64,000 nucleotides of DNA from Gordionus sp. m RMFG-2023 (lineage: Eukaryota > Nematomorpha > Gordioida > Chordodea > Parachordodidae), in NCBI RefSeq assembly GCF_954871325.1, contig NC_088776.1:1743985-1807984 (forward strand), written 5' to 3'. The notes beneath the pieces were generated by a model. The model made no database searches, was not told the origin of the DNA, and saw nothing but the letters and a program-made list of their open reading frames with translations. A program made the translations under genes and the position numbers. This document shows, piece after piece, positions 49,893 to 60,624 of this stretch; the first letter of the stretch is position 1, and every line of letters begins with the position of its first letter.

Positions 49893-52455
49893 AGTTCTTT
49901 TACAATTACACATATATATAATTTTAGATACTATATATATATATTTATATATAGGAGATGTCAGTTATTTTCAACGTTATGTATTCATACATATATTTAT
50001 AATATTATATATGAAATGTTTATACATATATGGCTCGTGGAGCAATTATTAATTATCATTGTCTTGGCTTTTCTTTTGTTTTGTATTCGGTAAAATCATC
50101 TGGTAATATTCAGAAAATAAAGTAGTGCAAATCAAATATTCTTTTCCGGAAGGTTTGAAAGTAAGTAAGATAAGGAGGTGGAGAGGTAAGGGAATGTTTT
50201 TTTATAGTTGGTGCCGTGACCAGGATCCGAGGGTATGGGTTAATGCGGGGTAAACAGGTAAATAAATAATATTTTGATATCTTAATATTTTATGTTTAAT
50301 CGTATATACGCAATGTACTATGGATTTTATGGAAGAAAAATGGTATGTTAATTGTGGAAGTATATGAGTATACGGGGCAAAGTGTTTGAGGTTTATGTAT
50401 TTTCATTTTTGAATGAGTATTTAAATAATTTTAATTCATACATTATAGGGGAGCTATAGTTGTTCATTTTAATATTTGTATTAAAATTTTTAATTTATAT
50501 CTTTATATTGGGGAACTGTAGATGTAAATTTTTATGAATTTAGAAGTAGGGTAGATTAAGTGTTAAGTAAATAATAATAAGATTGAAAGTATGTAAGGGT
50601 ACTAGGTGGCAGGATTGCATTTAATTAAAATAAGTTACACCAACATAAGACCTTGGGGGGGGGGGGGGGTAACAGATATTGTTATCTCGTGTCAGCTAAC
50701 TCTTTATTGTGTCAGTTTTTGTGTCAGTTACCATTAGATATGGTCAAATACCTATTACCTGACAATTTGGGGTCAGGTATTTTGGGAATAGGTTTTATTG
50801 GTGATTATTTTAAGCCATAAGACTCTTTGAATGGAGGTAAAGGTCTTCCGTCAGAGGAAAATTCAGGACCTAATGATATGCAGGACAGAAAAGATTACTT
50901 AATATTTGAATTTTGGGGATTTTAATTAGCAGGAATAAATTTGGGTCTTGCAATGTAAATAAAGAAAAATAAGATACATATATATATCTATACATAAATA
51001 ATTACTTTTATATTGGTGATTTTTGTTTAAAAAAGAAGCAAATGTTGTTACATAAATTGGTAGAGTCAGAGTTTTTGTAACAATATGTTTTGGATGATTA
51101 TTGGAAATTTAATGTGAAGAAATAATTTGTAAATGGTGTACAAATTGTGTGAAAAAGAAAATAGGTTTCAGTTGGATACTGGACATGTTTTTTTTTTAAT
51201 TTTATTTTATAAAATATACTTTCATAGTTTTATAACACATCACATTTTATTATATATATTCGATATATCAATAAGAAATTTTTGTTTGGTCTGACATTTT
51301 TTTAAATATATTTTTTTCACATTGTAAATATTAAATGTATATGAAGGAAGTTTTATGATTAGGTTATTGAGTTGAATGAAGTTTATGGAATAATGTGGAT
51401 GGACAATGGGTAAATGTGAGAAGGGATCCATTTACAGGTTACATTGTTTTTGAACATTATTGATGATGATATAAGCATGATTAATAGATTTTTTTTTATA
51501 TTTTATTTTCACAATAAATATGTAACAATTTTTGATACTTATTTTATTTGTTTCAAAATTTAAATTTTAGATTGTAATAAATATTTTCATTATGTTTATA
51601 TCAGACAATCATATATTTTAATATTTCCACCAATGTTAATAATTGAGTGAAATATTTTGCACTTTATTTGTAAAATCCAAGAGTTTATTGAGATAAACCA
51701 TCACATTAATAACATATATATTAATCTTCAAGGAAATGATATGTTGATATTATTGTTTTCCTTGCATTATTCAAAAATATTTTTGTAAGTTGGGTAAGAA
51801 TTATTCTGAGCCCATTTTGATATGTAGCTTTTTAATTCTTGTATTACCATATTCCTGTGGTATCCTAATTGGGGTTAAAATTTATTTAGTAACAATAACA
51901 TATTTGTAGATCTGTTATTGTTTGTACAATGAAATTTATTGTATCATACATTTTTTTTTTGAAATTTCAGTGGTACGTTCAAATAAAATATTACCATTCA
52001 TATATTTTTTTGAAAAGATTCAAGTTTCCTCTAATTGATCATATTATATGTTTTGATTGTTATTTTGAGAAAATAATATATGTCTCATTTGACCCCTGAT
52101 GTGTTGGAGGATACAGATAGTGGAAGTGTGGCAGCAATAATGATCAAGAGCTATGACTCAGACGAAAATTATTATCAAGAGCTATGACTCGAACGTAATG
52201 ATGGAACGATGTGAGGATGATCAAATAAACGATGAGAGATGAAGCAAAGGGGCAAAATTACATGAAAATGAATCGAACGTATACAATAAATTAAAAAAAA
52301 ATAAATAATACTTTTGGGATAATGTAACACCGGGTTTTTTGAAGGGCGGGCATGTTGTGTTTTGTACTTTTACAATATATATATAATTTTAGATACTATA
52401 TATATATATTTATATATAGGAGATGTCAGTTATTTTCAACGTTATGTATTCATAG
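49893..52455 (+). mobile_element. LTR retrotransposon fossil, short and non-coding
   Basis: Parts: 5' LTR about 49893-50206; primer binding site tggtgccgtgacc at 50209-50221; internal region with no recognisable gag or pol; purine-rich tract about 52341-52352; 3' LTR from 52353. The two LTR regions share about 80 bp with no difference visible by eye (gatactatatatatat, gatgtcagttattttcaacg), so the insertion looks young. The element is broken and, at about 2.5 kb without genes, resembles non-autonomous LTR elements. It lies between the two halves of a minus-strand retrotransposon copy, i.e. nested. Confidence 0.6.
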
Positions 52456-53396
52456 TAAGGTGCGGTTAGATCCTATAGGAATATTGGGCCAAACCCATCA
52501 ACCCCCGGTGAAGAATCGCGTTTGAAGGAGAGAATAGCCTTTCTAACCTCGCTTGAGGTAAAAGAGGTTGCAATTAGAGGAGCTTCGGGGTAAGACGGTA
52601 TTTCGTCCTTAAGATCGTGTGGGTGGTGTTTTAGGAGAAGAGCTTGATAAGTTGTTTGATCGTAGGGAGCTAGCTTATTGTCAGATGTTGCCAGTCGTAT
52701 GGCGGATTTAACATTCAGGTTATCTAGCTTTTTAGATATAAGCTTGGCCTTGATGAGTAGGTCATTTTTGTGATTTTTATTTTTATCAGTGTCATCACCT
52801 TTAAAAGATGTGGAAAAGTGATTGATGGGTAAGGGGTAGATAGTAGCATCCTTGATTTGCTGTGTCAGAGATTTTTTGCTGGCAGGATCAGGAACTTGCA
52901 AGGTAGTAAAGGCAAATGACAGGGTGTCTAGCCAGTGTTTTATGGAAGAATAATTATTTATCAAGGAAGTCAAGTTCGTTGAGAGGTGTTTGGCATCTTG
53001 AAGTCTTGCTCCCTTAGGTATTCGTGAAATCACAAATGGTTTTGGTGTGACTAAAAATATTTCTACATCTGTGGAGTCGGTTGGATTGAAAGTGAGAGCA
53101 TTTTCGGCGGTTGAGGTAGGGACTATTGGGCTAGTAGGCACATCAGTCAACGTGGGAATGGTAACTATAGGTTGTGCGAGGGCAAGGGCAGAAAAGGCAT
53201 TTAGGGTTCGAGGGATAGGTGGTGATAAGATGGGAAGCCCAGATTGAGGACATTTTATCTTCTGGTTTCGATGAGATGGCAATAGCCCCAATTTGATTAC
53301 TTTAACGAGTTTATTACATAAAGGGCAGTTAGATTTGGTAGAAGCGGTGCTGAGGTCTGGTAAGCTCATGAATTAAAATAGCTTGTAATATTTAGT
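52456..53396 (-). mobile_element. Non-LTR retrotransposon, N-terminal part (ORF 52473-53369)
   Basis: A 298-codon open frame starts at 53369. Residues 15-40 form a CCHC-like finger (C15, C18, H33, C40). About residue 115 begins ISRIPKGARLQDAKHL, shared with the copy at 21656. A linker with DNLNVKSAIRL follows, and the frame ends in EVRKAILSFKRDSSPGVDG, the entry to a reverse transcriptase domain (GxSPGxDG type). The frame then meets the LTR element, so the catalytic region is absent. This is the best-preserved piece of the YLDDG family in the window. I cannot place the family in a named LINE clade. Confidence 0.68.
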
Positions 53397-53562
53397 TCAT
53401 GGAGGGGTTTTTGCAATAGTAAGCTGTAGAGTCCATATTTTAAATTTCTTGTATCATTAATCTACAATTAAATTTTGATATGTTGGAATTGTATAGAATT
53501 CATTGATGCAAAATTATGAAAGAGGTCTGAATATTTTGGATGATAAAATCATTTTTATGTCA

Positions 53563-53735
53563 GGTTGTGGTGTTGGCAGTGGTTGTAGTGTTGGCAGTGG
53601 TTGTAGTGTTGGCAGTGGTTGTAGTGTTGGCAGTGGTTGTAGTGTTGGCAGTGGTTGTAGTGTTGGAAGTGGTTGTAGTGTTGTCAGTGGTTGTAGTGTT
53701 GGCAGTAGTTGTAGTTTTGGCAGTAGTTGTAGTTT
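53563..53735. repeat. 18-bp minisatellite, about 9-10 units
   Basis: The unit is ggttgtagtgttggcagt, with single-base variants towards the right end. Plus-strand frames through it give GSGCSV repeats or valine-rich runs; these follow from the repeat period (18 is a multiple of 3) and I do not call a gene. Confidence 0.92.
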
Positions 53736-54359
53736 TATCGTTAGATTAATCAGGCGTAGCTTGCCCGTATAATTTATTGATTGGCTAGTAATGTTGTTAA
53801 ACGGATAGATTTGAGTTATTTTTTTAGCCAGAGAGATAGTCCCTAAGTCTTGAATAGATGTCCAAATCTTTTAGCTAGAAAAATCTTCAAACCTGGAACC
53901 AAGCAAAACTAGCTGAAAGTCCGCCAAAGGAAGTATGGGAGGCTTGGAGATAGCGATGCCTCTGACTAATGTAACTAAGTAACAATTGGGTTATATTATC
54001 GAGTCAAAGTAAAATGTTAAAATTATCACTTCCATAAGAGCACTCATAAGGTTTTATTGAATTGTATAGGAGTTCAAGATTAGCGAAGTTTAAATCCTTG
54101 GCTTAAGGAATTCCGGCTTTAATTATTTTATAAAATAGTAGTTGCAGCGTCTACATGAGCGGGAGGGGTAGGAATAGTTAGCATCCTATTTTTTTGAGGA
54201 GGTATGGGGGGTAAGCTGTTTTAATGGGGGTAGGATAAATTTTTTGAGGGGTTATTTTTATTTTAGTATTATTATAATAGAATTCATCGACCAAATCTAT
54301 ATGTTGCAAACAATCATACATATTGTTTTTCAAATAAACCTTAATGAAGAGAATAAGGG
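53736..54359. other. Non-coding, with a possible MITE family 2 end
   Basis: The sequence atgttgttaaacggatag near 53791 matches the left end of MITE family 2, but no right end was found. Otherwise nothing is supported. Confidence 0.35.
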
Positions 54360-54369
54360 ATCTAACGAT

Positions 54370-54815
54370 ATGTCGCGAGGTGCGAGTCAGTAAAAATATA
54401 TTTTATTAACTAACTTCTTTTTCATTTCACACTTCGTTTATATACATTTTTATAAGTCCAAATTAGAATACAAACGAAAAACAAAAAGTAAAAATATTAT
54501 AAAAAAGTAAGGTTACGCCGTATATAAAATAAAATTAGATTATAAAAAATTTAAAAACAAAAAGAATTCAAAAACAAAAAGTATATAACGCAACATTCTC
54601 CCTCTTCTGATAATTTCATCGGAGAAGTCATAGAGAGTTTGTTGTCCAAGTGGTTTATCATTTTCGTAATCAAGTTGATCACAAATCATCATAACGTTGG
54701 CTTGTCCAATCGTTGGTTTGTTTAAATCGATTTTGCACGGTGGTTTGTTTAAATCGCAAGCTTGATATCCATATCGTAAGTTGTCTCCATTAATAGCTTG
54801 TTTGATAGTACTCAA
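54370..54815 (-). mobile_element. LTR-type retroelement 3' end, fossil
   Basis: A minus-strand frame from 54815 reads ICDQLDYENDKPLGQQTLYD, then FSDEIIRRGRMLRY, the look of a C-terminal pol tail. It is followed by a purine tract (ataagaggagggaga) and TGTTGCG, the usual start of an LTR. An AATAAA-like signal lies further along. Only this end is present and the element is broken. The superfamily is not assigned. Confidence 0.35.
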
Positions 54816-55899
54816 TTGTTATTATCATTTTTCCGAAATTGTTATTATCATAAATAAGTTGCGAATAAGAAATAATAGTTCATCAAAATATAAAAATAAG
54901 TGAAGAATGATAAATCAATAAGATTGTTATATTTTTAGCGTTTTAATTTTTCGCGTTTTATTTTTTCGCGTTTTAGTGTTTAATTAATTTTTGCGTTTTA
55001 GTATTTAATTTATTTTATTTATATTCAATCTCCGAGGTTAAAATATACAAATAAAATCTTATTCACATTTCCCTCTCTTTAAATAAAAAATTTAAATTTC
55101 ACACCCTAGTTTTAATTCAAAAGTGTTATTTTTAATAAAAATTCTTCATAAGATAATTTTTAGAAAATGATCTCATCACTTTATCTAAATTTTAAAATTA
55201 TAGTTTTTATTGACATATTGTACAAATATTTTTTTAAGATGTATCAAAGGCTGTTACCTATAATTTTGGAACCTCAATTTTGGGCCATGGTGTCTAAATC
55301 TATTATTTTCATTTATACTGTAAAAATTTAAGGGTATATAGACAGTCAAAGATAGAGAGTTTTTCCAATGCCATAAATATTTGAATTAATACCACTTGAT
55401 ATGCATTTGGTTTGAAAGGTCAAAGTTGTCAGCATGTTAATTAATTAATTAATGTGCAAATTATACTAGTAAAAGATTATGATTTTTTCCAGATATTTTT
55501 TAAACGAATAAATAATAGTTAGAAATCTTATACATGGACATTTCACACGATTAAAAAAAAATGTAATAAAAGTTTGTATATAATTAGCCGCAAGAACGCC
55601 GCTGCTTACTGCTCCTGAACTCAACCTCAAACTTATCATAATCGGAACTAGGGATATCGACAACCTAACAGGTTGAGGTTCAGGAACAATATTCCTTATC
55701 ATTTTAGTCTTTTTAGTAAAACTTCCTATATTCATCACTAATTGTCAGAAAAACGATTCGATTCTAACCGATATATTTAATAACTCTATATTTTGGCCAG
55801 AAAAAATAACAAAATCGCCTAGATATTTTTTTTATATATCGAAATCTTTGTGCCAAGTATGAATAATACAAATAATTCAACAAATAAATAGTTTTAAGC
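54816..55899. other. Mostly non-coding; one unexplained frame
   Basis: A minus-strand 90-codon frame (55466-55738) starts MMNIGSFTKKTKMIRNIVPE and includes SLVPIMISLRLSSGAVSSG. It has no family likeness and no second copy here, so it is recorded only as an open frame. tttcgcgttttattttttcgcg near 54950 is a short local repeat. Confidence 0.3.
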
Positions 55900-56480
55900 C
55901 TATGTATGAGAAAAATCTTTAATTTTCCGTAATATATTTTGGATAAAATATTGAGTTAACCTTTTTTTTAAAAAAAATATCGCTTAAAATTTAGCCCTTT
56001 AAATGCACTAGGATAGCGCTACTTAATTCTGATTAAACTACAGCCCTTTTCACTTCGCGTGCTAAGAAAATTTGTACAGATAAAGGTTCTTAAAAAGCTG
56101 AATTAGCCTGGTATGCCAGAATAGAAAATATAATTTGTCCCGAAAATAATTTATTTTACGACAGTATAAAAATGATTAGATAGTTTTTTAAATTAATCAT
56201 TAATTTTGTTATGTTTCCAACTCAATTCAAGATCAGCTTGCCAAATATTTTATTAAATTTTTTATTTTAATTAATAAAATGGAATCCAGTTTTCAGGAAA
56301 CTTTTAATAGTTTTGCATTTCTATGGTATTTTTGGAGACTGAGCACTCTTATAAAATTCCTTTATAAGCTAAGTGTAACCTACTGTAAAAAGCGTTAATA
56401 AAATTTATCGATCCAGAAGATGATGTTGCTAAATTTTCATTTATTCTATAAATTTAAAAAAAAATTTAAGCTATTATTAT
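55900..56480. repeat. Downstream flank of copy C, shared with copy B
   Basis: It contains ggatagcgctacttaa, gattaaactac and cttttcacttcgcg in the same order as 38640-39300, confirming that the B and C duplication includes about 1 kb beyond the stop codon. Confidence 0.55.
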
Positions 56481-56596
56481 AAAGGAATTTACTAAAAAAT
56501 ATAATTACATATAAAACAAATGCCCTTATAAAAAGGATATAAACTAATAATCACTATAAAAACTTATTGATTTATAATTAAAAATTAATCCAATAT

Positions 56597-58783
56597 TCAT
56601 GGTAAGGTTATGAAGACCCTATCGGTAACATGGTCTTTAAAGGACATATTAATGTGTTCATTTTTGAATGAGAGTGTCACCGTTATTCTGTATTCGAGAT
56701 TTGGGATAACATTATGAAATGTGTGAACTGTGACCAATTTCTATCATGCAAAAAAAAGAGAGAATAATATAGTATAATAATATATTATAAATTATTGTTG
56801 CGTTTATGACATATTGGTCATTAAAGTTTTATTTTAATAAGTTTAAATTAATGATTCGTAGACTAAATTTCATAATAAATAAAAATTGTTAGTTACATCT
56901 AGGACAGACTGGAGTTGTCTATGTACAAACTTGTTTGGGTTAGTAGGTATAAGTTCAACGTGGTAATTTGCAATATTTATAAAAAACTCTTTATTTTTCA
57001 AGTGATCAATACTCCAATTTACTATTATGTCATATTGTCCGTTAACCTCCATATTTAGCTTACACACCGTGCTAATTATTCTAGGAGAAATGGTATCTGT
57101 CAAATAATTTATATATTATATATTACATAGTTTCATTTTTTATAAGTTCACTATATCCATTTAAAATTTTTTTATAGCTAATTTTTAAATGGTTATCACT
57201 CATTTTAGATTTTTTTTTAGTGATTTGGATTTAAAAAAAAATAAAAACTTTATCGATATAATGAATCTTTCTAACAATTTTCTCAATTTTTTATAATTTT
57301 TTTTGATTTTTTTAACACTTACAGATTTTGATCTTCTTTGACGAATTTCGATCTGAATTTTTTTTAAAATATAAATAAAATGTGCTTTTTACATCTAATT
57401 AACAAAATACACTATATGATAACTACAACGGAATTCTAATGCCTATAAAAGTAAATAATAGTAATTTACTTTTAATCTTCCATTATTTTTTTTTAAATAT
57501 AAAATTTCGTTTTTTCTTAGTAATGCAAAATTTATTTTTTTTCTCTCACCCTTCATGGGCTTTTAAGTGAGAAAAAGATTTCACATGTATTATAAATGCC
57601 AGAGTTGTTTAATTTAGATATACTTTTATAAACAAATCCATTTTGAGGTATTTATGTTTATTTTTAGATATATTTAGATATAATTATATATTACTAAATC
57701 AAAAATTATTAATATTTTTGAATTAAATTTCTTAAATATTATGTCTGATTTCAAAAACAAAACCAAGAAATCCTATTTTACGCAGTAGATGATAACAAAA
57801 TTGATATTTTTTATTTCCAACTGAATTGTAAACCGATAAGGCTGTAAAATGTAATCAAATAATTTCAATATCAAATTTAGAGGATGTGAATAATGATACA
57901 AATTATCAAATAAAAATTTTTCTTTTAGAAAAAATGAGTTGGTAACAATTAATATTTATTTACATATATGTATATTAATCATTAATAAAAAAATTAAACT
58001 CACTATAAAATTAAGTTTTAAAAATTAGCCACGCGCACTGACATAATTATAATTAAAAATATATTTCGCGGGAAGTTTAATATAGATATATTGTAAATAA
58101 TTGTATCTGGGCATAGCTACAAATGTAAGAATGTACCTAGATATAGCGTTTTATCAGAGACATATCTATATCTAGATCCATTTGATAAGTATCTAAGAAC
58201 AACTCTGGTAACTAATAAAGAAAATAGGAAGAATTATTGCACATCCCACATACTTTTTAAAGAAATATGAAAAAAAAAATGCATTTAATTTGTAAATTGG
58301 AATTAAAATTATAAAAAATAAGATGAAGAAAATATACATTTGAATGTTTGCTTAACAGCGAACTCTCCCTTTGGCCAAAAACCATGATACATGACGAAAA
58401 CAGATATGAAATATTTGACGTTTTTCTCTAAATCTCTTATAAGGAATTGGTAATTGGTCTATTAAAAAAAATATATTAAGTAGATAATAGTTAAGTTAAT
58501 TTGAATTATAAAAAAACCTGATTAACATCTTTTAATGAGATTTGCTTATTTTCAACTATATCGCCATGGTTGATTCCGTCGCTTTTATATTTGTACAATA
58601 TATAAAAGTAACATTTAATTGGATGATTAGGAAGAGACTCATTGGGAACACTAAATGTTGCCGTTAGATTATAAGTGGTGGTATTAGTTAGGGTGTCTGA
58701 TCCTACGAGTGTTAGGTTTCTTATTCCATGTTTTGATTCTAGCATTCCATAGCATGTGCCATTGGGTTCGAGCATAAGTTCCT
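56597..58783 (-). CDS. FN3-like domain protein, copy C (four exons, 5' end missing)
   Basis: Exons: i 58518-58783, ii 58338-58458, iii 56897-57096, iv 56597-56740 (TGA). All borders are AG/GT; phases run 1-0, 0-1, 1-0, 0-stop, exactly as in copy A, and all four are open. Domain 1 has a Cys near its start (NGTCYG), NLTLVGSDTLTNTTTYNLTA, CYFYILYKYKSDG and, in exon ii, KYFISVFVMYHGFWPKGEF. Domain 2 has VNGQYDIIVNWSIDHLKN, NYHVELIPTNP and, in exon iv, NLEYRITVTLSFKNE. The pattern of alternating strands with Trp in B-C and Tyr in F is FN3-like. Several N-x-S/T sites (NST-like NTTT) fit a secreted protein. The start exon was not found between here and the satellite. This is the best candidate for a working copy. 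Confidence 0.62.
57600..58207. mobile_element. MITE family 1 in the middle intron of copy C
   Basis: The ends are cagagttgttt and gaacaactctg. It lies at the same intron position as in copies A and B and is the shortest of the three (about 608 bp). Confidence 0.65.
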
Positions 58784-60299
58784 CTGAATGAAAGTTTCAT
58801 TGTGCGGCAAATATTTTTTTTAATAAAAATTATAGAATCATTTTATTAAATCGGAGATAATGTGAAGTATAATGATAGGCGTTAGTGTTATTAAAAAAAC
58901 TAGGTATTCGTTATATTTAAAAAAATTAGGTAAATCAAAATTTTAGTCATACAAATATTTTATAAGCCTTGAGATTTAGGGAAAAAATGGCATATAAGGG
59001 CATTCTTTTGGGATAATGTCGATGTTTAGGTAATATTTATAATCAAGGAGGTTGTCATGAGGATTAAGTGATATATTATCTTTGAATAAAATTTTTTTAT
59101 TATTAATAAAAGATTCAAGAATACTCTACCTGATCTTTAACTGATATTTTATGCTAAATTAAAATACTGAAATATTATAATACTTTTTTTCTAAATGAAA
59201 TTGTTTTTAATCATTATAAACTTTATCTTAAAGAAGAAGCGCATAATTTAACTCAGCGGCATATACAAGGTAGAAAGGGTTGGGGATAACCCTCAACTCC
59301 AAGTAATAATATTATGTGTGAATATTATTTGTTTTTATGATATCTGGAAAAATCATTCAGCCCAGAAATTCTTCTTCTAATTAAAAAAATACGCATTGAA
59401 AACTTTAAATAAAAATAAATAAAATTTTAAAACTTATAAATTATAATAAAATTAGCTGTTTTTTGAAAAAATTAACCAGAGTCTTCATAAATAAAATATT
59501 TTATCTTCCTATTCTTACAGATATAATGGTTGTTAAATTATTAATAATATCTGTTTTCTTAAAGATTATATTGTTTAAGATGATATAATTATCATCAATT
59601 ATTTAAAATTATTTTCTTTATAATATTACGAATTTTTTGGGTTTTTCATTATGCTTTTATACTATTAATCTTTAATTAAAATTTGCTTTCATTCATTTAA
59701 AAAAATGTTAAAACCACTTTAAAATATTCTACTTCTATTTCTAAAAATCTCAGAGAATATTTTTTCTCTCCATTTATAAAACTAAAAAAAATCTTCAAAA
59801 TATATGATTTAAAACCATATTTTAGGCACATTTAACTTATTGATAAATTTAACATGATTTTTACTATTTTAAAAATATAAATAAAACAATAAATTGAATA
59901 TTTGTAGTCTGAATATTTTCTCTTAACTTTAAATTTTAAAAGCGCACTTATACTAACAATATTTTATAAGCGATTGGAAGAGTAGTGCCTCGTATTAATT
60001 TTTTTGATTTTATCTTTGAATTTAGATACTAATTTTGGAAATGTTTTTATTTTGTTAATATGATATCTATATATATATATATATAATGTCAATTAAATTT
60101 AAATGTACAAATATATATTAGTTATTAGTAGACTAAGCATTACATATTCATAAATTAAAATTGTATAAATTAAATCAAGTTTTTTATTAGATTGTATAAT
60201 TATATACGTATCATTTTAAGCAGAAATATCCCGGAAAATAACTCAGTAAAGACAATGACGAAAATACTATAGAAAAAAAAGACACCTACGAGAAAGACC
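58784..60299. other. 5' flank of copy C and non-coding sequence
   Basis: Up to about 59900 it mirrors the upstream flanks of copies A and B (for example gggttggggataaccctcaa near 59277). A (TA)n run lies near 60070. No first exon with a signal peptide could be found. Confidence 0.4.
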
Positions 60300-60624
60300 C
60301 GACGAAATTACACACTGAAAAACGTGCAAAAGATGTCAATATATTTTTTTTAAAAATTTAAATTCATAGTTTTTACTTATTTTATATACATTCCAAAAAT
60401 TTCGAATTTTGTGTTAGTTTTTAATTTCTGTTCTCTTATGATCCTTTTTGTCTAGGAACATTTAGCGCAAAATTTACAAAGAAAAATTGTCTATTCTATT
60501 CTGGCTTTCATATGTTTAAAATATAAAATAACAATAATTCCAAAATAGAAAAAGATTTCTTCTATTTAAGAAGTTTCAAAATGAAATAAATTAGCTTCTA
60601 ATTATAATTAATATGTAAAAAGAT
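60300..60624. repeat. Copy of a block from the 46.8-kb repeat cluster
   Basis: It shares acactgaaaa.cgtgc, agatgtcaat, catttagcgc and aacaataattccaaaata with about 46845-47160. It directly borders the satellite. Confidence 0.55.

Noticed and set aside
50655-50671. Poly-G run as a functional G-quadruplex
   Set aside because: It is a single homopolymer of uncertain length inside a non-coding LTR element; nothing ties it to a function.
53503-53772. Plus-strand frames encoding GSGCSV or valine-rich repeats
   Set aside because: They are the direct result of an 18-bp minisatellite whose period is a multiple of three; there are no flanking coding features.
55466-55738. 90-codon minus-strand frame as a membrane protein gene
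   Set aside because: Its hydrophobic stretch is weak and interrupted by charged residues, and there is no splice or copy support.
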